64,000 bases of DNA, taken from positions 5,952,001 through 6,016,000 of the forward strand of contig NZ_CP102332.1 of NCBI RefSeq assembly GCF_024600715.1. The letters are read 5' to 3'. The position numbers and the translations under genes are program-made. The notes beneath the pieces are model-generated. The model ran no database searches. It had not been told where the DNA came from and saw only the letters and a list, made by a program, of their open reading frames with translations. This DNA is from Streptomyces changanensis. GTDB lineage: Bacteria > Actinomycetota > Actinomycetes > Streptomycetales > Streptomycetaceae. Numbering within the stretch: position 1 is the first letter of the stretch; every line of letters begins with the position of its first letter. Positions 17,051 to 25,982 of this stretch are shown here, one piece after another.

Positions 17051-17372
17051 TCAGCGGCGGCGGGGTGGGGCGGCTCGAAGGGCCGGCGCACGGGCGCGGG
17101 GGCTGTGGGCAGAGGTCGGCCGCAGGCTGTCGTCGAGCACGACGGGGTACCGGGCGGCGCCGAGCATCTCGGCGGCCCACCGACCGCGTTCGTTCTCCCA
17201 GGACCTGCCCATGTCGAAGGGAAGCCGGACCCACAGCCCGCGCAGCGTCGGTTCGGTCAGGAACCCTGCCCGCTTGAGCAGCGCGACGGCGAGCTCGTCC
17301 AGCGGGCCGGCGACGTCGACCTCGCCGCTGGCCGCGGCGCGCGATCTCGATCGTGTCGTCGGCCACGGTCAT
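17051..17372 (-). pseudogene. Small hypothetical protein with a +1 frameshift
   Basis: The ATG (17370-17372) overlaps the upstream stop and follows CCGGAGGCG, so initiation is well supported. The first frame reads MTVADDTIEIA and then loses coding character at 17331-17343. The next frame carries SGEVDVAGPLDELAVALLKR, a WVRLPFDMGRSWENERGRW segment, and an Arg/Pro-rich tail ending PPRRR. Removing one base would join them into a protein of about 106 residues. A sequencing error in the GC run is possible. No function recognised. Confidence 0.5.
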
Positions 17373-17797
17373 CGCCTCCGGCCGGCCGCGGCCATGGGCG
17401 GGGCGCCAGCGCCGGGCGACTGCGCGGTGATCGAGGGTGCGATGCTGGCGTGGTGCTGAGTGGAACGGCCCGCTGCCGCCTGGGCGATGCGGGTCCGGCG
17501 TTCGGCCAGGCCGTTCCTCCGCGCAGGAGTGGGCGGTGGAGCGGACTGCGCCGGGTCGAGGCTGATGTCGGCTTGAACGGTGAACCCGTGCCGGCGGAGG
17601 TCGTGGACGGCCTGTCGGCCGCGTCGTCGGGCGTCCTGGTCCGGGCTGGTGAGCCGGTACAGGCCCGTTCTGCCGGGTACCGGTTCGAACTGCTCTCGAG
17701 TCAGGTACCAGTGGGCTAGTTGCGGCGTGATCGCGGTCGTCGGGCGGGCGACGACACCGTGCTCGGAGTGAAGGCCGAAGTGGAAGTGCGGGGGCAT
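17369..17797 (-). CDS. Hypothetical cargo protein, paralogue of the gene at the left edge
   Basis: The 142-residue product starts at an ATG with GAGGAC upstream. It opens MPPHFHFGLHSEHGVVARP and has a TGLYRLTSPDQDARRRGRQA segment and a DLRRHGFTVQADISLDP strand. The order and spacing match the partial product at 1-280. A basic, Ala/Pro-rich tail ends AAAGRRR. The stop overlaps the ATG of the next gene (CGATGA). No function is known. Confidence 0.62.
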   Translation of the reverse strand: MPPHFHFGLHSEHGVVARPTTAITPQLAHWYLTREQFEPVPGRTGLYRLTSPDQDARRRGRQAVHDLRRHGFTVQADISLDPAQSAPPPTPARRNGLAERRTRIAQAAAGRSTQHHASIAPSITAQSPGAGAPPMAAAGRRR

Positions 17798-17837
17798 GTG
17801 CGTCCTCAAGTGCGAGGGGGCGAGAGGCGTCGGACGG

Positions 17838-18941
17838 TCACCGGGGCCGAAGGGGCATCCGTTCCGGAGCGGCGAGGGAGCGCGGAGCAGGAGCGAGTGC
17901 CGGGAGCACGCCGGAAACCGGTGCCGATGGCCGGGCGGTCCGGGCATGTTTCAGGAGGGTGGGTCCGTCAGCGAGCCACTGGTCGACCTCGTCGGCCGAG
18001 GCCGGCGTGAGCGGCCGGGGAGGGACGAACACCGAAGGGCGCGGATTGCCGCTCGTGCCGGCCGGGTTGAGCAGACTGCGCAGCCGGTCCAGGACTACGG
18101 AGTCCTCGGGGTTCGAGACGGGGGCTCGGCGGGCCCGGTCGAGGAGGTGCGCGGCGTGGGGGCGCAGCCGCCGGAAGATGGTGGTGGCCCCCTCGAGGTT
18201 CTGGCTGGTGACGTCTCCCCCGCCTTGGGAGCGGTGGATCTCGTGGAGTCGGGCGTGGCCGGCCTCGACCGCGGCCAGCAGGCGTTCGTGCAGGGCCCGC
18301 TCGTACGCGGGGAGGAACTCCGTCGCCACCTGGGAGGTCGCCAGACGGGCGAACGCGGGCAGTGTGACGGACTTGGGTGCGTAGGGGTTCTGGTAGTTGT
18401 CGTCGAAGGTGCTGGTCGCGCAGGCCCCGAGCAGGTACGCGCGGGCGCTGCCGGGGTGCTCGATCAGGAGCAGTTCCGTTCCGGCACCGTCGCTGAGGAC
18501 GGCTCCGTACGGGATCCGGCGGTGCTCCATCGCCTCGGTCAGCTCACCGCTGTCCCACAGCAGGGGCATCCAGTCCTCCTGCCACACGGGATGGGCGTAG
18601 ACCTCGACCTTCGCCCTCCAGGTTCCCGGGAGGTGGGTGACCAGCTCGTGCGCGTAGTCCCCGAGGTAGGGGCGTGGACTCGCGGTCAGGACGACGCGGT
18701 GTTGTCGTGCGGCGCGGGCGAGGGCGGGCATCACCTGAGGCATCGCCTTCAGCTCGCGCAGCACGTGGACGCCGTTGTTGTGCCGCTCGAAACCGTTGGT
18801 GACGAGCAGGGCCGTGTCCGCCCACCTGTACTGCTCGCCGACCGGGATGGCGACCAGGCCGACGGACGCACTGGTGGAGAGGATGATCTCGGCGTCGGGG
18901 CGCCGCTGCTCTTGCTCTCGCGTACGGTCGGCCATGGTCAC
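17838..18941 (-). CDS. Hypothetical cargo protein, 'LPGTW' family, long form (367 aa)
   Basis: The GTG (18939-18941) overlaps the glycosyltransferase stop. The N-terminal 100 residues contain SASVGLVAIPVGEQYRWAD and SPRPYLGDYAHELVTHLPG. The LPGTW motif, a W-x-DSGEL segment and GAGTELLLIEHPGSARAYLLG follow the order seen in the shorter relatives at 4803-5282 and 12319-13086. A helical LPAYERALHERLLAAVEAGH matches their final LPRY/LPHY helix. A further helical region precedes a Pro-rich tail ending PLRPR. Its coupling to a glycosyltransferase gene is specific to this copy. Function unknown. Confidence 0.62.
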   Translation of the reverse strand: MTMADRTREQEQRRPDAEIILSTSASVGLVAIPVGEQYRWADTALLVTNGFERHNNGVHVLRELKAMPQVMPALARAARQHRVVLTASPRPYLGDYAHELVTHLPGTWRAKVEVYAHPVWQEDWMPLLWDSGELTEAMEHRRIPYGAVLSDGAGTELLLIEHPGSARAYLLGACATSTFDDNYQNPYAPKSVTLPAFARLATSQVATEFLPAYERALHERLLAAVEAGHARLHEIHRSQGGGDVTSQNLEGATTIFRRLRPHAAHLLDRARRAPVSNPEDSVVLDRLRSLLNPAGTSGNPRPSVFVPPRPLTPASADEVDQWLADGPTLLKHARTARPSAPVSGVLPALAPAPRSLAAPERMPLRPR

Positions 18942-19684
18942 GCGGCCCGGGCCGCGACGAAGGTGTTGCGCAGGGCGTGTCCGAAGGCGTGGGCGTGGCG
19001 CCGGGCGGCGAGCTCCAGCTCGTCGTACCGCGCGCCCTGCGTCATCTGCCCGTCGTGCTTGCGGTACTTGTAGACGGGCAGGGGCAGCAGGACGCCGGGG
19101 GCCAGGGCGGTGACGCCGACGGCCGCCATGTAGTCCTCGCCCTGGACGAGGCCGCCCATGCCGCCTGCCGCGCGCATCAGACGGGTGCGGGCCAGGATGG
19201 TGGTGGGCCCGATCGGGATGGTGTCCTGCGGGCGTGGCCAGTAGGTGACGACATCGCCGGCGTCGTGAAAGCCGGGCGGCGTCGGGCACTCCCACAGGCG
19301 GGTGGTGCCGTCCGGCAGGAGGTCCTCGCTGTACCCGGCGACCCACCCGAGCCGGTCGGTGAATGCGTCGAGCCGTACGCCCAGGCTCCAGTCGGGGAGG
19401 ACGTCGTCATCGTCTGCCCAGTTCACGAACTCCGTCCGCACTTCACTCAAGCCGAGGTTGCGGGCGCAGGCGGCACCGACCGGGCGGGGCAGAGCCAGGG
19501 TCCGGACCCGCCGGTCAGCGGCGATCGTGGGAGGCAGCCGGTCGGGGTCGGCGCCGTCGAGGACGAGAACCGCTTCCCACGGCACGGTCTGGCGCGCGAG
19601 GCTCGCGTGCATCTCCTGCAGGTAGGGCAGTCGGTCGGGGCGAAGCTGGGTGGCGATGACGACGGTGATCTGTGGGGTGGACAG
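18938..19684 (-). CDS. Family 2 (GT-A fold) glycosyltransferase, CTG start
   Basis: The product has about 248 residues. It begins (M)STPQITVVIATQLRPDRL and shows the family 2 pattern: an N-terminal V-V-I-A-T strand, AVLVLDGADP, a CARNLGLSEVRTEFV helix, and WADDDDVLP as the DxD-type metal/nucleotide-sugar motif. A later GLVQGEDY matches the catalytic-base ED region. It should transfer a sugar from an activated donor; donor and acceptor are unknown. The start is CTG 19682-19684, five bases after AGGAG, with no ATG, GTG or TTG close by in frame. No membrane segment is present. It is unusual cargo within a conjugation block. Confidence 0.8.
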   Translation of the reverse strand: MSTPQITVVIATQLRPDRLPYLQEMHASLARQTVPWEAVLVLDGADPDRLPPTIAADRRVRTLALPRPVGAACARNLGLSEVRTEFVNWADDDDVLPDWSLGVRLDAFTDRLGWVAGYSEDLLPDGTTRLWECPTPPGFHDAGDVVTYWPRPQDTIPIGPTTILARTRLMRAAGGMGGLVQGEDYMAAVGVTALAPGVLLPLPVYKYRKHDGQMTQGARYDELELAARRHAHAFGHALRNTFVAARAA

Positions 19685-19707
19685 GGAATCTCCTGTGGTC
19701 GGGGTGG

Positions 19708-20295
19708 TCAGCGGGTGGGCCGCCGGGCGGGTGACGCGGGGGCCGGGCCGGGCGGCTTGACGAGCGTCAGTCCTGTGCGCGGGGCCTGGACGGGAGCGGG
19801 CTTGTCCGGGGCCCACAGCAGCGGCGCGCTGTGGATCCGGGCGAGCGGCGAGGTGCTCCAGCTGACGAGCGGACCGCGGTCGTACCAGGGCAGGGCGATG
19901 ACCTCGATGCCTTGGTCGTGCAGGATGTAGCCCCATTCCAGGTCGCCGCCGGTGCTGCGTTCCGTGATCGGGATGGGCTCGGCGGGCTCCCCGCTCGGAG
20001 TGAAGACATCGGTGAGGGGCATGCTCGGGAAGCGCTCCGCGTGGGGGTCGAGCTGCTTCAGTACATGGTCTGGCGCACCTTCGAGAAGGTCGACCCCGAG
20101 GCCCTGCCAGTCGTGCGGGGCGTCGAGCAGATGCCGGCGCAGGGCATCGAGATCACCGGCGAACCGGTAGCGCAGAGCCCCGAGCAGGAGCGGCAACTGG
20201 TGGTCCGGGTAACCGTCGAAGAGGCAATAGACCCCTCGGAATCGGCTGCCCGTCGCAGGGTCGGTGGGGCGGGCGACGAAGCTCGGTGTACCCAT
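19708..20295 (-). CDS. Hypothetical cargo protein (195 aa)
   Basis: The ATG (20293-20295) follows CAGGAG. The protein opens MGTPSFVARPTDPATGSRFR, with a GVYCLFDGYPDHQLPLLLGAL segment and mixed alpha/beta structure (DLEWGYILHDQGIEVIALPWYDRGP in two adjoining pieces). The tail is Pro/Ala-rich and ends RRPTR. No family is recognised. It lies between the VirB4-like gene and the glycosyltransferase, with about 95 gene-free bases upstream. Confidence 0.62.
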   Translation of the reverse strand: MGTPSFVARPTDPATGSRFRGVYCLFDGYPDHQLPLLLGALRYRFAGDLDALRRHLLDAPHDWQGLGVDLLEGAPDHVLKQLDPHAERFPSMPLTDVFTPSGEPAEPIPITERSTGGDLEWGYILHDQGIEVIALPWYDRGPLVSWSTSPLARIHSAPLLWAPDKPAPVQAPRTGLTLVKPPGPAPASPARRPTR

Positions 20296-20389
20296 GGGGC
20301 TCCTGACTGTCTCGGTGATCGCGGCTCTGTTGTCGCGTGTGGCGGCCCGATGTGGGGCGTACTGCGGAAGCCAGCAGCCCGTGGACGCT

Positions 20390-21880
20390 TCAGTGCATGC
20401 GGGCGTCGGTGTCGAACAGCTGCAGTTCGGCCGGGTGGAGTTGGTGCTGGACGACGAACGAGCGTCCGGCGACTTTCCACAGGCCGCGCCCGCGGGTGAG
20501 GTGGGACAGAGCCCCGGTCTCGACGGAGGTCAGGCCGAGCAGGCCAGCGGCTGCTGCGAGCTGGTCGGTCTCCTGGCGGTAGATCACGCGGGTGCTGCAG
20601 TCAGCGAGGAGGCCCTCGGCCAGCGCGCGGCTCTGGCTGCCGGCATCGCCGGCGGAGAGCAGGTCGGACAGGCGGTGGATGACCATCAGGTTGGCGATGC
20701 CCAGGCCGCGCGAGAGCTTCCACTGGGCCTGCATGCGCATGAGGAGGGCCGGGTGGCGCATCAGGCGCCACGCCTCGTCGTAGACCACCCACCGCCGGCC
20801 GCCGTGGGGGTCGGTGAGAGCGGCTTCCATCCATGCCGACGCGCAGGTCATGGCCAGGACGAGTGCGGCGTCGTCAGTGCCGCCCAGGCGCGAGAGGTCG
20901 ATGGACAGCATCGGCCGGTATGGGTCGAAGACCGTGGTGGAAGGAGCGTCGAACATGCCGGCCAGGTCGCCGAAGACCAGGCGCCGCATGGCGTGGGCGA
21001 GGTCGCGGGCGGCATCCCCGAGGCGTCCGGACAGCAGGCCGCCGGCCAGTTCGAGGCCGGGCCCGTCGGCGAGCGCGTGGGCGACGTCGCCGAGAAGCGG
21101 CGGGCGGCCGGAGTCGGTCGCCCGGGTTACCGCGGCGTCGAGTGCGACGTCGAGGACGGTGTGCTCCATGGGCAGCAGGTCGCGGCCGAGGACGGTGCGG
21201 GCCAGGGAGCCGAGGAGCAGCAGTCGGCGCTTGCGGACTTCTCCCTCCCACTCCGCCTCCGGCACCGACGCCGGCCTCGGTGCCGCGTCCAGCGGGTTGA
21301 GCCGGCCGGGCAGGCCCGGGCCCAGGGCGATGGAGGCGCCGCCCAGTGCCTGGGCGACGGCCGTCCACTCGCCTTTCGGGTCGCACGGCACGTACACCCG
21401 ATAGCCGAAGGCGACGGAGCGCAGTGCCAGGCTCTTGGCGAGCGCCGACTTGCCCTGTCCGATCACCCCGGCGAGCAGCACGTTGGGGTTGGTGAACCCT
21501 TCGACGCGGCCGTACAGGGAGAAGGGGTCGAAGGTGAAGCTGCCCTCGGCGTGGAGGTCGCGGCCGATGTAGATGCCGTCGGCCCCGAGGCCGCCTTCGG
21601 CGAGGAAGGGGTAGGCGGCGCTCGCGACGGCGGTGGTCATGCGGTGGGCCGGAAGCTTGAGGCGGCTGCCGCGGGCGGAGGCGGGCCCGGGCCGCCCGGC
21701 GGGCGGGTAGACGGCCTCGGGGAAGGGGGCTTCGACCGGCTGCTGGTCGGTGGTGGCGCCAGCGGCGCTTCGGGCGCGGGCTTCGGCGCGGGCGGTCTGC
21801 TTGCGCAGGGCGCGGCGCTGGGCGCGGTCGATGCCGTGCGGGGTGAACAGGGGGGTCGCGCTGGCGCGGCGGTGGGACAC
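20390..21880 (-). CDS. VirB4-like conjugation ATPase
   Basis: The 496-residue product starts at GTG 21878-21880 behind GGAAGCG. It has a Walker A GVIGQGKSALAKS near residue 140, a Walker B RRWVVYDEAW near 365, and RGLGIANLMVIHRLSDLLSA, a block typical of the VirB4/TraC ATPase core. An NVLLAG strand precedes the P-loop. It lacks the long N-terminal domain of proteobacterial VirB4, which here may be supplied by the SCO6880-like protein encoded upstream. It should power substrate transfer or channel assembly at the inner face of the membrane. No Arg tail is present (ends DARMH). Confidence 0.88.
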   Translation of the reverse strand: MSHRRASATPLFTPHGIDRAQRRALRKQTARAEARARSAAGATTDQQPVEAPFPEAVYPPAGRPGPASARGSRLKLPAHRMTTAVASAAYPFLAEGGLGADGIYIGRDLHAEGSFTFDPFSLYGRVEGFTNPNVLLAGVIGQGKSALAKSLALRSVAFGYRVYVPCDPKGEWTAVAQALGGASIALGPGLPGRLNPLDAAPRPASVPEAEWEGEVRKRRLLLLGSLARTVLGRDLLPMEHTVLDVALDAAVTRATDSGRPPLLGDVAHALADGPGLELAGGLLSGRLGDAARDLAHAMRRLVFGDLAGMFDAPSTTVFDPYRPMLSIDLSRLGGTDDAALVLAMTCASAWMEAALTDPHGGRRWVVYDEAWRLMRHPALLMRMQAQWKLSRGLGIANLMVIHRLSDLLSAGDAGSQSRALAEGLLADCSTRVIYRQETDQLAAAAGLLGLTSVETGALSHLTRGRGLWKVAGRSFVVQHQLHPAELQLFDTDARMH

Positions 21881-21902
21881 GGTTCGCTTCCGGTCGGTGA
21901 GG

Positions 21903-22334
21903 TCAGGACGCGAGGTCGGCGGCGGTGGTCTTGCGCCGTACGGCGTGGACGGCGGCGAGGTGGCGCTGGCAGATGGTCAGGACCGGTGGTCCTGCGGGGA
22001 GCCGCTCGGGGCGGCACTCGCCGTCGTCGGCGGGCAGCAGGTGGAATGCGGCGTGGACGGAGTCGGCGGCCTGCCACAGGCGGGTGTGCGCGGTGGCCAG
22101 TTGCCGTCCGGCGGCGGGCCGTTCGGGGCGGGTGTGCTCGGCGAGCTGGTCGACCAGGCGGTGCAGGGCGGTGAGGTGGGCGTGGAGGGTGTCGAGGTGG
22201 GGCCGGTCGGCTGGCCTGGCGGCCTCGTCCGGCGCCTGGGTGCGGGTGTGGTGGCGCAGGCCGGCGGTGGCTGCCCGCAGGAACGGGTGCGCGTCGCCGG
22301 TGGTCGGGCCACCGGGGCGGTCGTCGGGGGACAT
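21903..22334 (-). CDS. Hypothetical protein within the T4SS gene set (143 aa)
   Basis: This short His-rich helical protein has three long helices (HLDTLHAHLTALHRLVDQ, ERPAAGRQLATAHTRLWQ, ICQRHLAAVHAVRRKT) and no membrane segment. It starts at an ATG preceded by GAGAAG. It lies between the VirB4-like and SCO6880-like genes with gaps of 22 and 42 bases, so it is part of the transfer operon. Function unknown. Confidence 0.6.
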   Translation of the reverse strand: MSPDDRPGGPTTGDAHPFLRAATAGLRHHTRTQAPDEAARPADRPHLDTLHAHLTALHRLVDQLAEHTRPERPAAGRQLATAHTRLWQAADSVHAAFHLLPADDGECRPERLPAGPPVLTICQRHLAAVHAVRRKTTAADLAS

Positions 22335-22376
22335 CGTCTTCTCACTGGGAGGGGAGCCGCGAGGGCGGGGTACCGG

Positions 22377-23837
22377 TCAGAGGGTGTGGCGGGCGAGCGG
22401 AAGAGCGCTGGCGGTGAAGGCGTCGGCCTGCTGGAACTTGAGGCGTCGGAGGTCGACTTGGGCGCTGGCGGCGGCGGTCTCGATCTGGGCGCAGGCGGCG
22501 TCGAGGGCCTGGTCGGTGTCGGCGGAGACCGTGAGCAATCCGGTGAGGGCGACATCGGCGTGGCCGGAGATGAGCTGCTTCTCGCGGATCTTGACGTCGG
22601 CGTACTCGACGCTGTCGGCCTCGGAGTCGACCTGGCCCCGGCGCTGGCGCTCTGAGGCGTCCGCGATGATCGCGGCCTTGCGGCGCTGCACGTCGCGCAG
22701 GGCGGACTCGATGCCCTGGGGTGCGTATATAAGGGAGAAGACGCGGCGGACGCCCGTGCTGAACATCAGCCCGTGCAGGAAGCCGGCGTTCGTCTCGGTG
22801 CGGGGCCAGTTCTCGATCCAGTACGTGGCGTGCCGGGCGCTGTCGGTGATCAGCCGGTCTGGCTCCTCGACCTGGGCGACCGGCCCGGTGGCACCCGGGT
22901 CGGCCTCGGCCCGGCCGGTGGAGGACCACTGCTGCAGGCGGGCGGTGGCGGCCGGGTCGTAGGCGGTGCGCAGCACAGCGGCGATCTCGCGGGCGCCGAG
23001 CCACCCGGTGACGGTGAGGCCAGCGGTGCGGGCAGCCTGGGCGATGGCCGCGGTGGTCTGCTCCATGACGGTGAAGGCCCCGCCGAGGCCCCCGCCGGCC
23101 TGGCTGATCAGGCGCTTGGCGGCCTTCAGGTCCAACGCGATGGCCAGGTACGCCTCGTGCGGGGCGGCGGCCGGGCCTGCGGAGTCGACGAGTGCGGAGT
23201 AGATCTGCCCGGCGACGGGAGCCTCGGGGTTGCCGTGCTCGGCCCAGTGGCGGGCGAGGCTGTCGCCGGAGTCGGGCACCGTGCGCTCCAGCACCTGGAC
23301 GGTGGCGACGTGCCCGGTGCGGGCGATGCCGGCGAGGGCCCGGCCCCATGCGGCGACGTTGGAGTTCTGGGTGGCCGGGTCGAGCAGCGCGAAGGCGCGG
23401 GAGCTGACGCGGGCGACGGCGGTCAGGGTCTGGCCGTGGGGGTCGTGGACGGCGGCGGCGCCGGAGTCGGCGGTGGCGACTCGCAGCGAGGCGGTCGCGC
23501 CGGGCAGGTGCAGGAGCCCTTCGACCTTCGGTCGGGAAACGGGGCGGGCCCGCCACAGGGTCTGTCCTGTGCGGCGGCGGTGCGTGTAGCGGGCGACGAG
23601 CGGGGCCCAGTCGATCAGGGACCGGCCTTCGCGCCGCACACCGACCAGGACTGCGGTGGCGATCCAGAGGGGCGTCAGGGTGATGGCACCAACCAGACCC
23701 GCGGCCACGACGGTGACCAGGAGCAGCGCGAGCGCCGAGGAGACGAGGACGAGCTGGGGGAGGGTCAGGCCGAGCAGAATGCCCCGCCGGGACCTGGTGG
23801 GGAACTTGACGGTGAGCGGGAGGACTTCGGAGGACAC
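22377..23837 (-). CDS. SCO6880-like conjugation protein
   Basis: The 486-residue protein has two N-terminal membrane segments (about residues 20-70) followed by R-EGRSLIDWAPL and a large soluble domain. This is the layout of the actinobacterial SCO6880 family, found in T4SS loci directly beside a VirB4-like ATPase. A block LISGHADVALTGLLTVSAD near the C-terminus is typical, as is the final DLRRLKFQQADAFTASALPL. It probably takes the place of the VirB3 and VirB4 N-terminal parts. The start is GTG 23835-23837 behind GGAAGCG. Confidence 0.82.
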   Translation of the reverse strand: MSSEVLPLTVKFPTRSRRGILLGLTLPQLVLVSSALALLLVTVVAAGLVGAITLTPLWIATAVLVGVRREGRSLIDWAPLVARYTHRRRTGQTLWRARPVSRPKVEGLLHLPGATASLRVATADSGAAAVHDPHGQTLTAVARVSSRAFALLDPATQNSNVAAWGRALAGIARTGHVATVQVLERTVPDSGDSLARHWAEHGNPEAPVAGQIYSALVDSAGPAAAPHEAYLAIALDLKAAKRLISQAGGGLGGAFTVMEQTTAAIAQAARTAGLTVTGWLGAREIAAVLRTAYDPAATARLQQWSSTGRAEADPGATGPVAQVEEPDRLITDSARHATYWIENWPRTETNAGFLHGLMFSTGVRRVFSLIYAPQGIESALRDVQRRKAAIIADASERQRRGQVDSEADSVEYADVKIREKQLISGHADVALTGLLTVSADTDQALDAACAQIETAAASAQVDLRRLKFQQADAFTASALPLARHTL

Positions 23838-23922
23838 GATCGCTTCCGGGACGGGTCGGGCCCGGGGCAGGGCGCACCGCGCGGGGCGGCGGGCCCTGCC
23901 TGGGGCGGGCGCGGGCGGGGGA

Positions 23923-25263
23923 CTACAGGCCGGCCGGAGAGCCGGGCTGTGCGGCACCGTCGCTCGTGGACGGCGAGCCGTGGGCCGGAGGCATCGGGTC
24001 GGACGGGACACCGTGGTCCCAGCCGGTCTGCTGCCCGGCACCAGCGGTGTCCGTGCTGCCTCCGCTCCAGCTCGGCACGCCGCCGTCCTGGCCGTTGGCA
24101 GGGGAAGCGTTCTGGGACTGCGGGGGCCCGGCCTGCTGCAGCAGATCCTGCAGACCACCGCCGGAGGAGTCGTCCGAGCCGCCCTTGTCCATGCTCATCC
24201 CGCCTGTCGGGTTGGCGGCGATGTCGCCGGGGAATCCTCCACCGCCGGCGGCCTGGGCCCCACCAGTCGCTCCGGCGCCGGCTGCCGCAGCGCCGCCGGT
24301 TCCGGCGGTCGCGGCTGCTGCTGCGGCCTTGCGTCCGGCGTTCTCGGCGTGCTGGCGGGCCATCGACGCTCCGGCGCCACCGGCGCGGTGGATCGCCTCG
24401 CCGTCGGTTCCCTCGGACGCCCAGTGCACGAACTTGAAGACCATGTAGGGGCAGAGGAGGACGAGCAGCATGATCACCATGCCTGCCGCGACGTCCGCGA
24501 GGGCGGCCACTCCGTCCTTGCTGTCGGCGTTGCCGAGCGCGGAGATGCCGAGCACGAAGATGATCGTCATCAGCAGCTTGGAGACGACGAGGGTGGCGGT
24601 GGCCTCGATCCAGCCACGGCGCCAGCGTCGGGCGACCTCCCACCCGCCGCCTGCTCCCGCGAAGACCGCGAGCGTGACCAGGATGAGGATGCCCACCTTG
24701 CGGACCATCATCACGCACCAGAACAGGAACGCTCCGACCGCGCTCGCGAGGGCCGCGACGACGGCGACCAGCCAGCCCAGTCCGGCGACGGCACCGATCT
24801 GGGAGACCTTGACGATTCTGCGGACCGCGGAGGAGATGTCGGTGCCGGCCGCGGCGAACAGCCCGTCGGACAGGGCGTCGACGACCTCGATGGCCACGGT
24901 GGTGAAGGTGATCGCGCAGAACGCGAACAGCACGCCCGAGGCGGTGCCGGTCAGAGCCTGGACGAGGGCTTGGCCGTCTCGTTTGATGGCGGCTCTGACG
25001 AGCTGGGCGCAGAAGGTGGCGACGAGCACGACGAGGCCGATGGGGAGGATGGTCTCGTAGTTGTCGCGGAACCAGGCCGCACCGAGGTCGATGCTGGTGG
25101 TGCGGTCGATGGCCTTGGCGGCGAGGTCGGCCGCCGCGGCGGCGACGTCGCCGGCGCTCTGGACCATCCAGTCCCCGATCGCGCCGACGGGATCGGAAGC
25201 GAAGTCGATCGCGTCGCCTACGTCGCAGATGGAACCGGCGAGGGGCAGGTCACAGAAGCCCAC
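23923..25263 (-). CDS. TrbL/VirB6-like polytopic membrane protein
   Basis: The 446-residue product starts at GTG 25261-25263 behind GAAAGGAC. Six or so hydrophobic segments occupy residues 70-285, for example ILPIGLVVLVATFCAQLV and VGILILVTLAVFAGAGGG. A long Gly/Ala/Ser/Pro/Gln-rich cytoplasmic or extracellular tail follows. Early cysteines (FCDLPLAGSICDVGDAIDF) are typical of the actinobacterial family. Position next to SCO6880-like, VirB4-like and VirB8-like genes supports a channel role in the inner membrane. Confidence 0.85.
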   Translation of the reverse strand: MGFCDLPLAGSICDVGDAIDFASDPVGAIGDWMVQSAGDVAAAAADLAAKAIDRTTSIDLGAAWFRDNYETILPIGLVVLVATFCAQLVRAAIKRDGQALVQALTGTASGVLFAFCAITFTTVAIEVVDALSDGLFAAAGTDISSAVRRIVKVSQIGAVAGLGWLVAVVAALASAVGAFLFWCVMMVRKVGILILVTLAVFAGAGGGWEVARRWRRGWIEATATLVVSKLLMTIIFVLGISALGNADSKDGVAALADVAAGMVIMLLVLLCPYMVFKFVHWASEGTDGEAIHRAGGAGASMARQHAENAGRKAAAAAATAGTGGAAAAGAGATGGAQAAGGGGFPGDIAANPTGGMSMDKGGSDDSSGGGLQDLLQQAGPPQSQNASPANGQDGGVPSWSGGSTDTAGAGQQTGWDHGVPSDPMPPAHGSPSTSDGAAQPGSPAGL

Positions 25264-25295
25264 GTCGGGCGTCCTTTCGGGAGGTAGGGGAGGGG

Positions 25296-25982
25296 CTACG
25301 GGGCGACGCGCGGGGCGATGGCAACCAGGCGGCAGTCCGTGCCGGGCCGGCACTGGACGGCGAGCGTGATCTGCCGGTCCTCAGCCCCGGACCCGCCGCC
25401 CGTCCAGGCGAGCTGCGTCTTGCCGCGGACTGTGACGGCGTAGATGTACGCCTGTGTGATCGCGGCCGGGTCGTCGGTGAGGGCTTGCTTGAACGCTGAG
25501 GGGAAGTGCGCCTCGGAGACGGTGGCGGTGGCGTGCTGGCCGTTGTCCTTCAGTCGCGACCACAGCACCGGGTCGGGGACCTGGGACTGGACGGAGTCCC
25601 AGTCCGCGTACGCGGACTCCGGCGTCATCCAGGCGCGCATGCCGGCGAGCTGCTCGGCGTGGCTGGTGGTGCGGGCGTCGAAGGTCCACAGCATCACCGC
25701 ACTGGCCCGGGCGAAGGCGAGCGGGTCGGAGATCGGCGACGGCCCCGGCACGGCCGGCGTGCGGTCACCCGCGGCCGATCGGGTGGGAGAAGCGCCGGTG
25801 GGCGAGTCCGAGACGGACGGGGCCGGCTTCGGCGGCGTGTCACCGGCGTGCTTGCCGTTGCCCGTCCACCAGGCGACCGCTCCGGCCAGAACGAGCAGGA
25901 CGGCCAGAGCACCGATCACGACGAGCAGGCGGCGGGAAGGCCGCCAGCCGATGCCGATCGCATCGAGGGAACGTTTCCGCAT
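25296..25982 (-). CDS. VirB8/TcpC-like single-pass membrane protein
   Basis: The 228-residue protein has a basic N-terminus, one membrane segment (LLVVIGALAVLLVLAGAVAWW, two adjoining pieces near residues 19-40), a Pro/Ser linker, and an extracytoplasmic domain of about 130 residues that looks NTF2-like (AFARASAVMLWTFDAR through to the final AVQCRPGTDCRLVAIAP). This is the layout of VirB8 and TcpC, which nucleate T4SS assembly outside the membrane. The ATG overlaps the upstream stop (ATGA). Family assignment is by layout and context. Confidence 0.7.
   Translation of the reverse strand: MRKRSLDAIGIGWRPSRRLLVVIGALAVLLVLAGAVAWWTGNGKHAGDTPPKPAPSVSDSPTGASPTRSAAGDRTPAVPGPSPISDPLAFARASAVMLWTFDARTTSHAEQLAGMRAWMTPESAYADWDSVQSQVPDPVLWSRLKDNGQHATATVSEAHFPSAFKQALTDDPAAITQAYIYAVTVRGKTQLAWTGGGSGAEDRQITLAVQCRPGTDCRLVAIAPRVAP

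Noticed and set aside
20264..22174. A 636-codon plus-strand frame opposite the VirB4-like gene
   Set aside because: Same pattern of Gly/Gln/Arg-rich sequence opposite a gene with intact Walker motifs.
22342..23877. Second long minus-strand frame overlapping the SCO6880-like gene
   Set aside because: It is Arg/Pro-rich and out of frame with the membrane segments and family motifs seen in 22377-23837.
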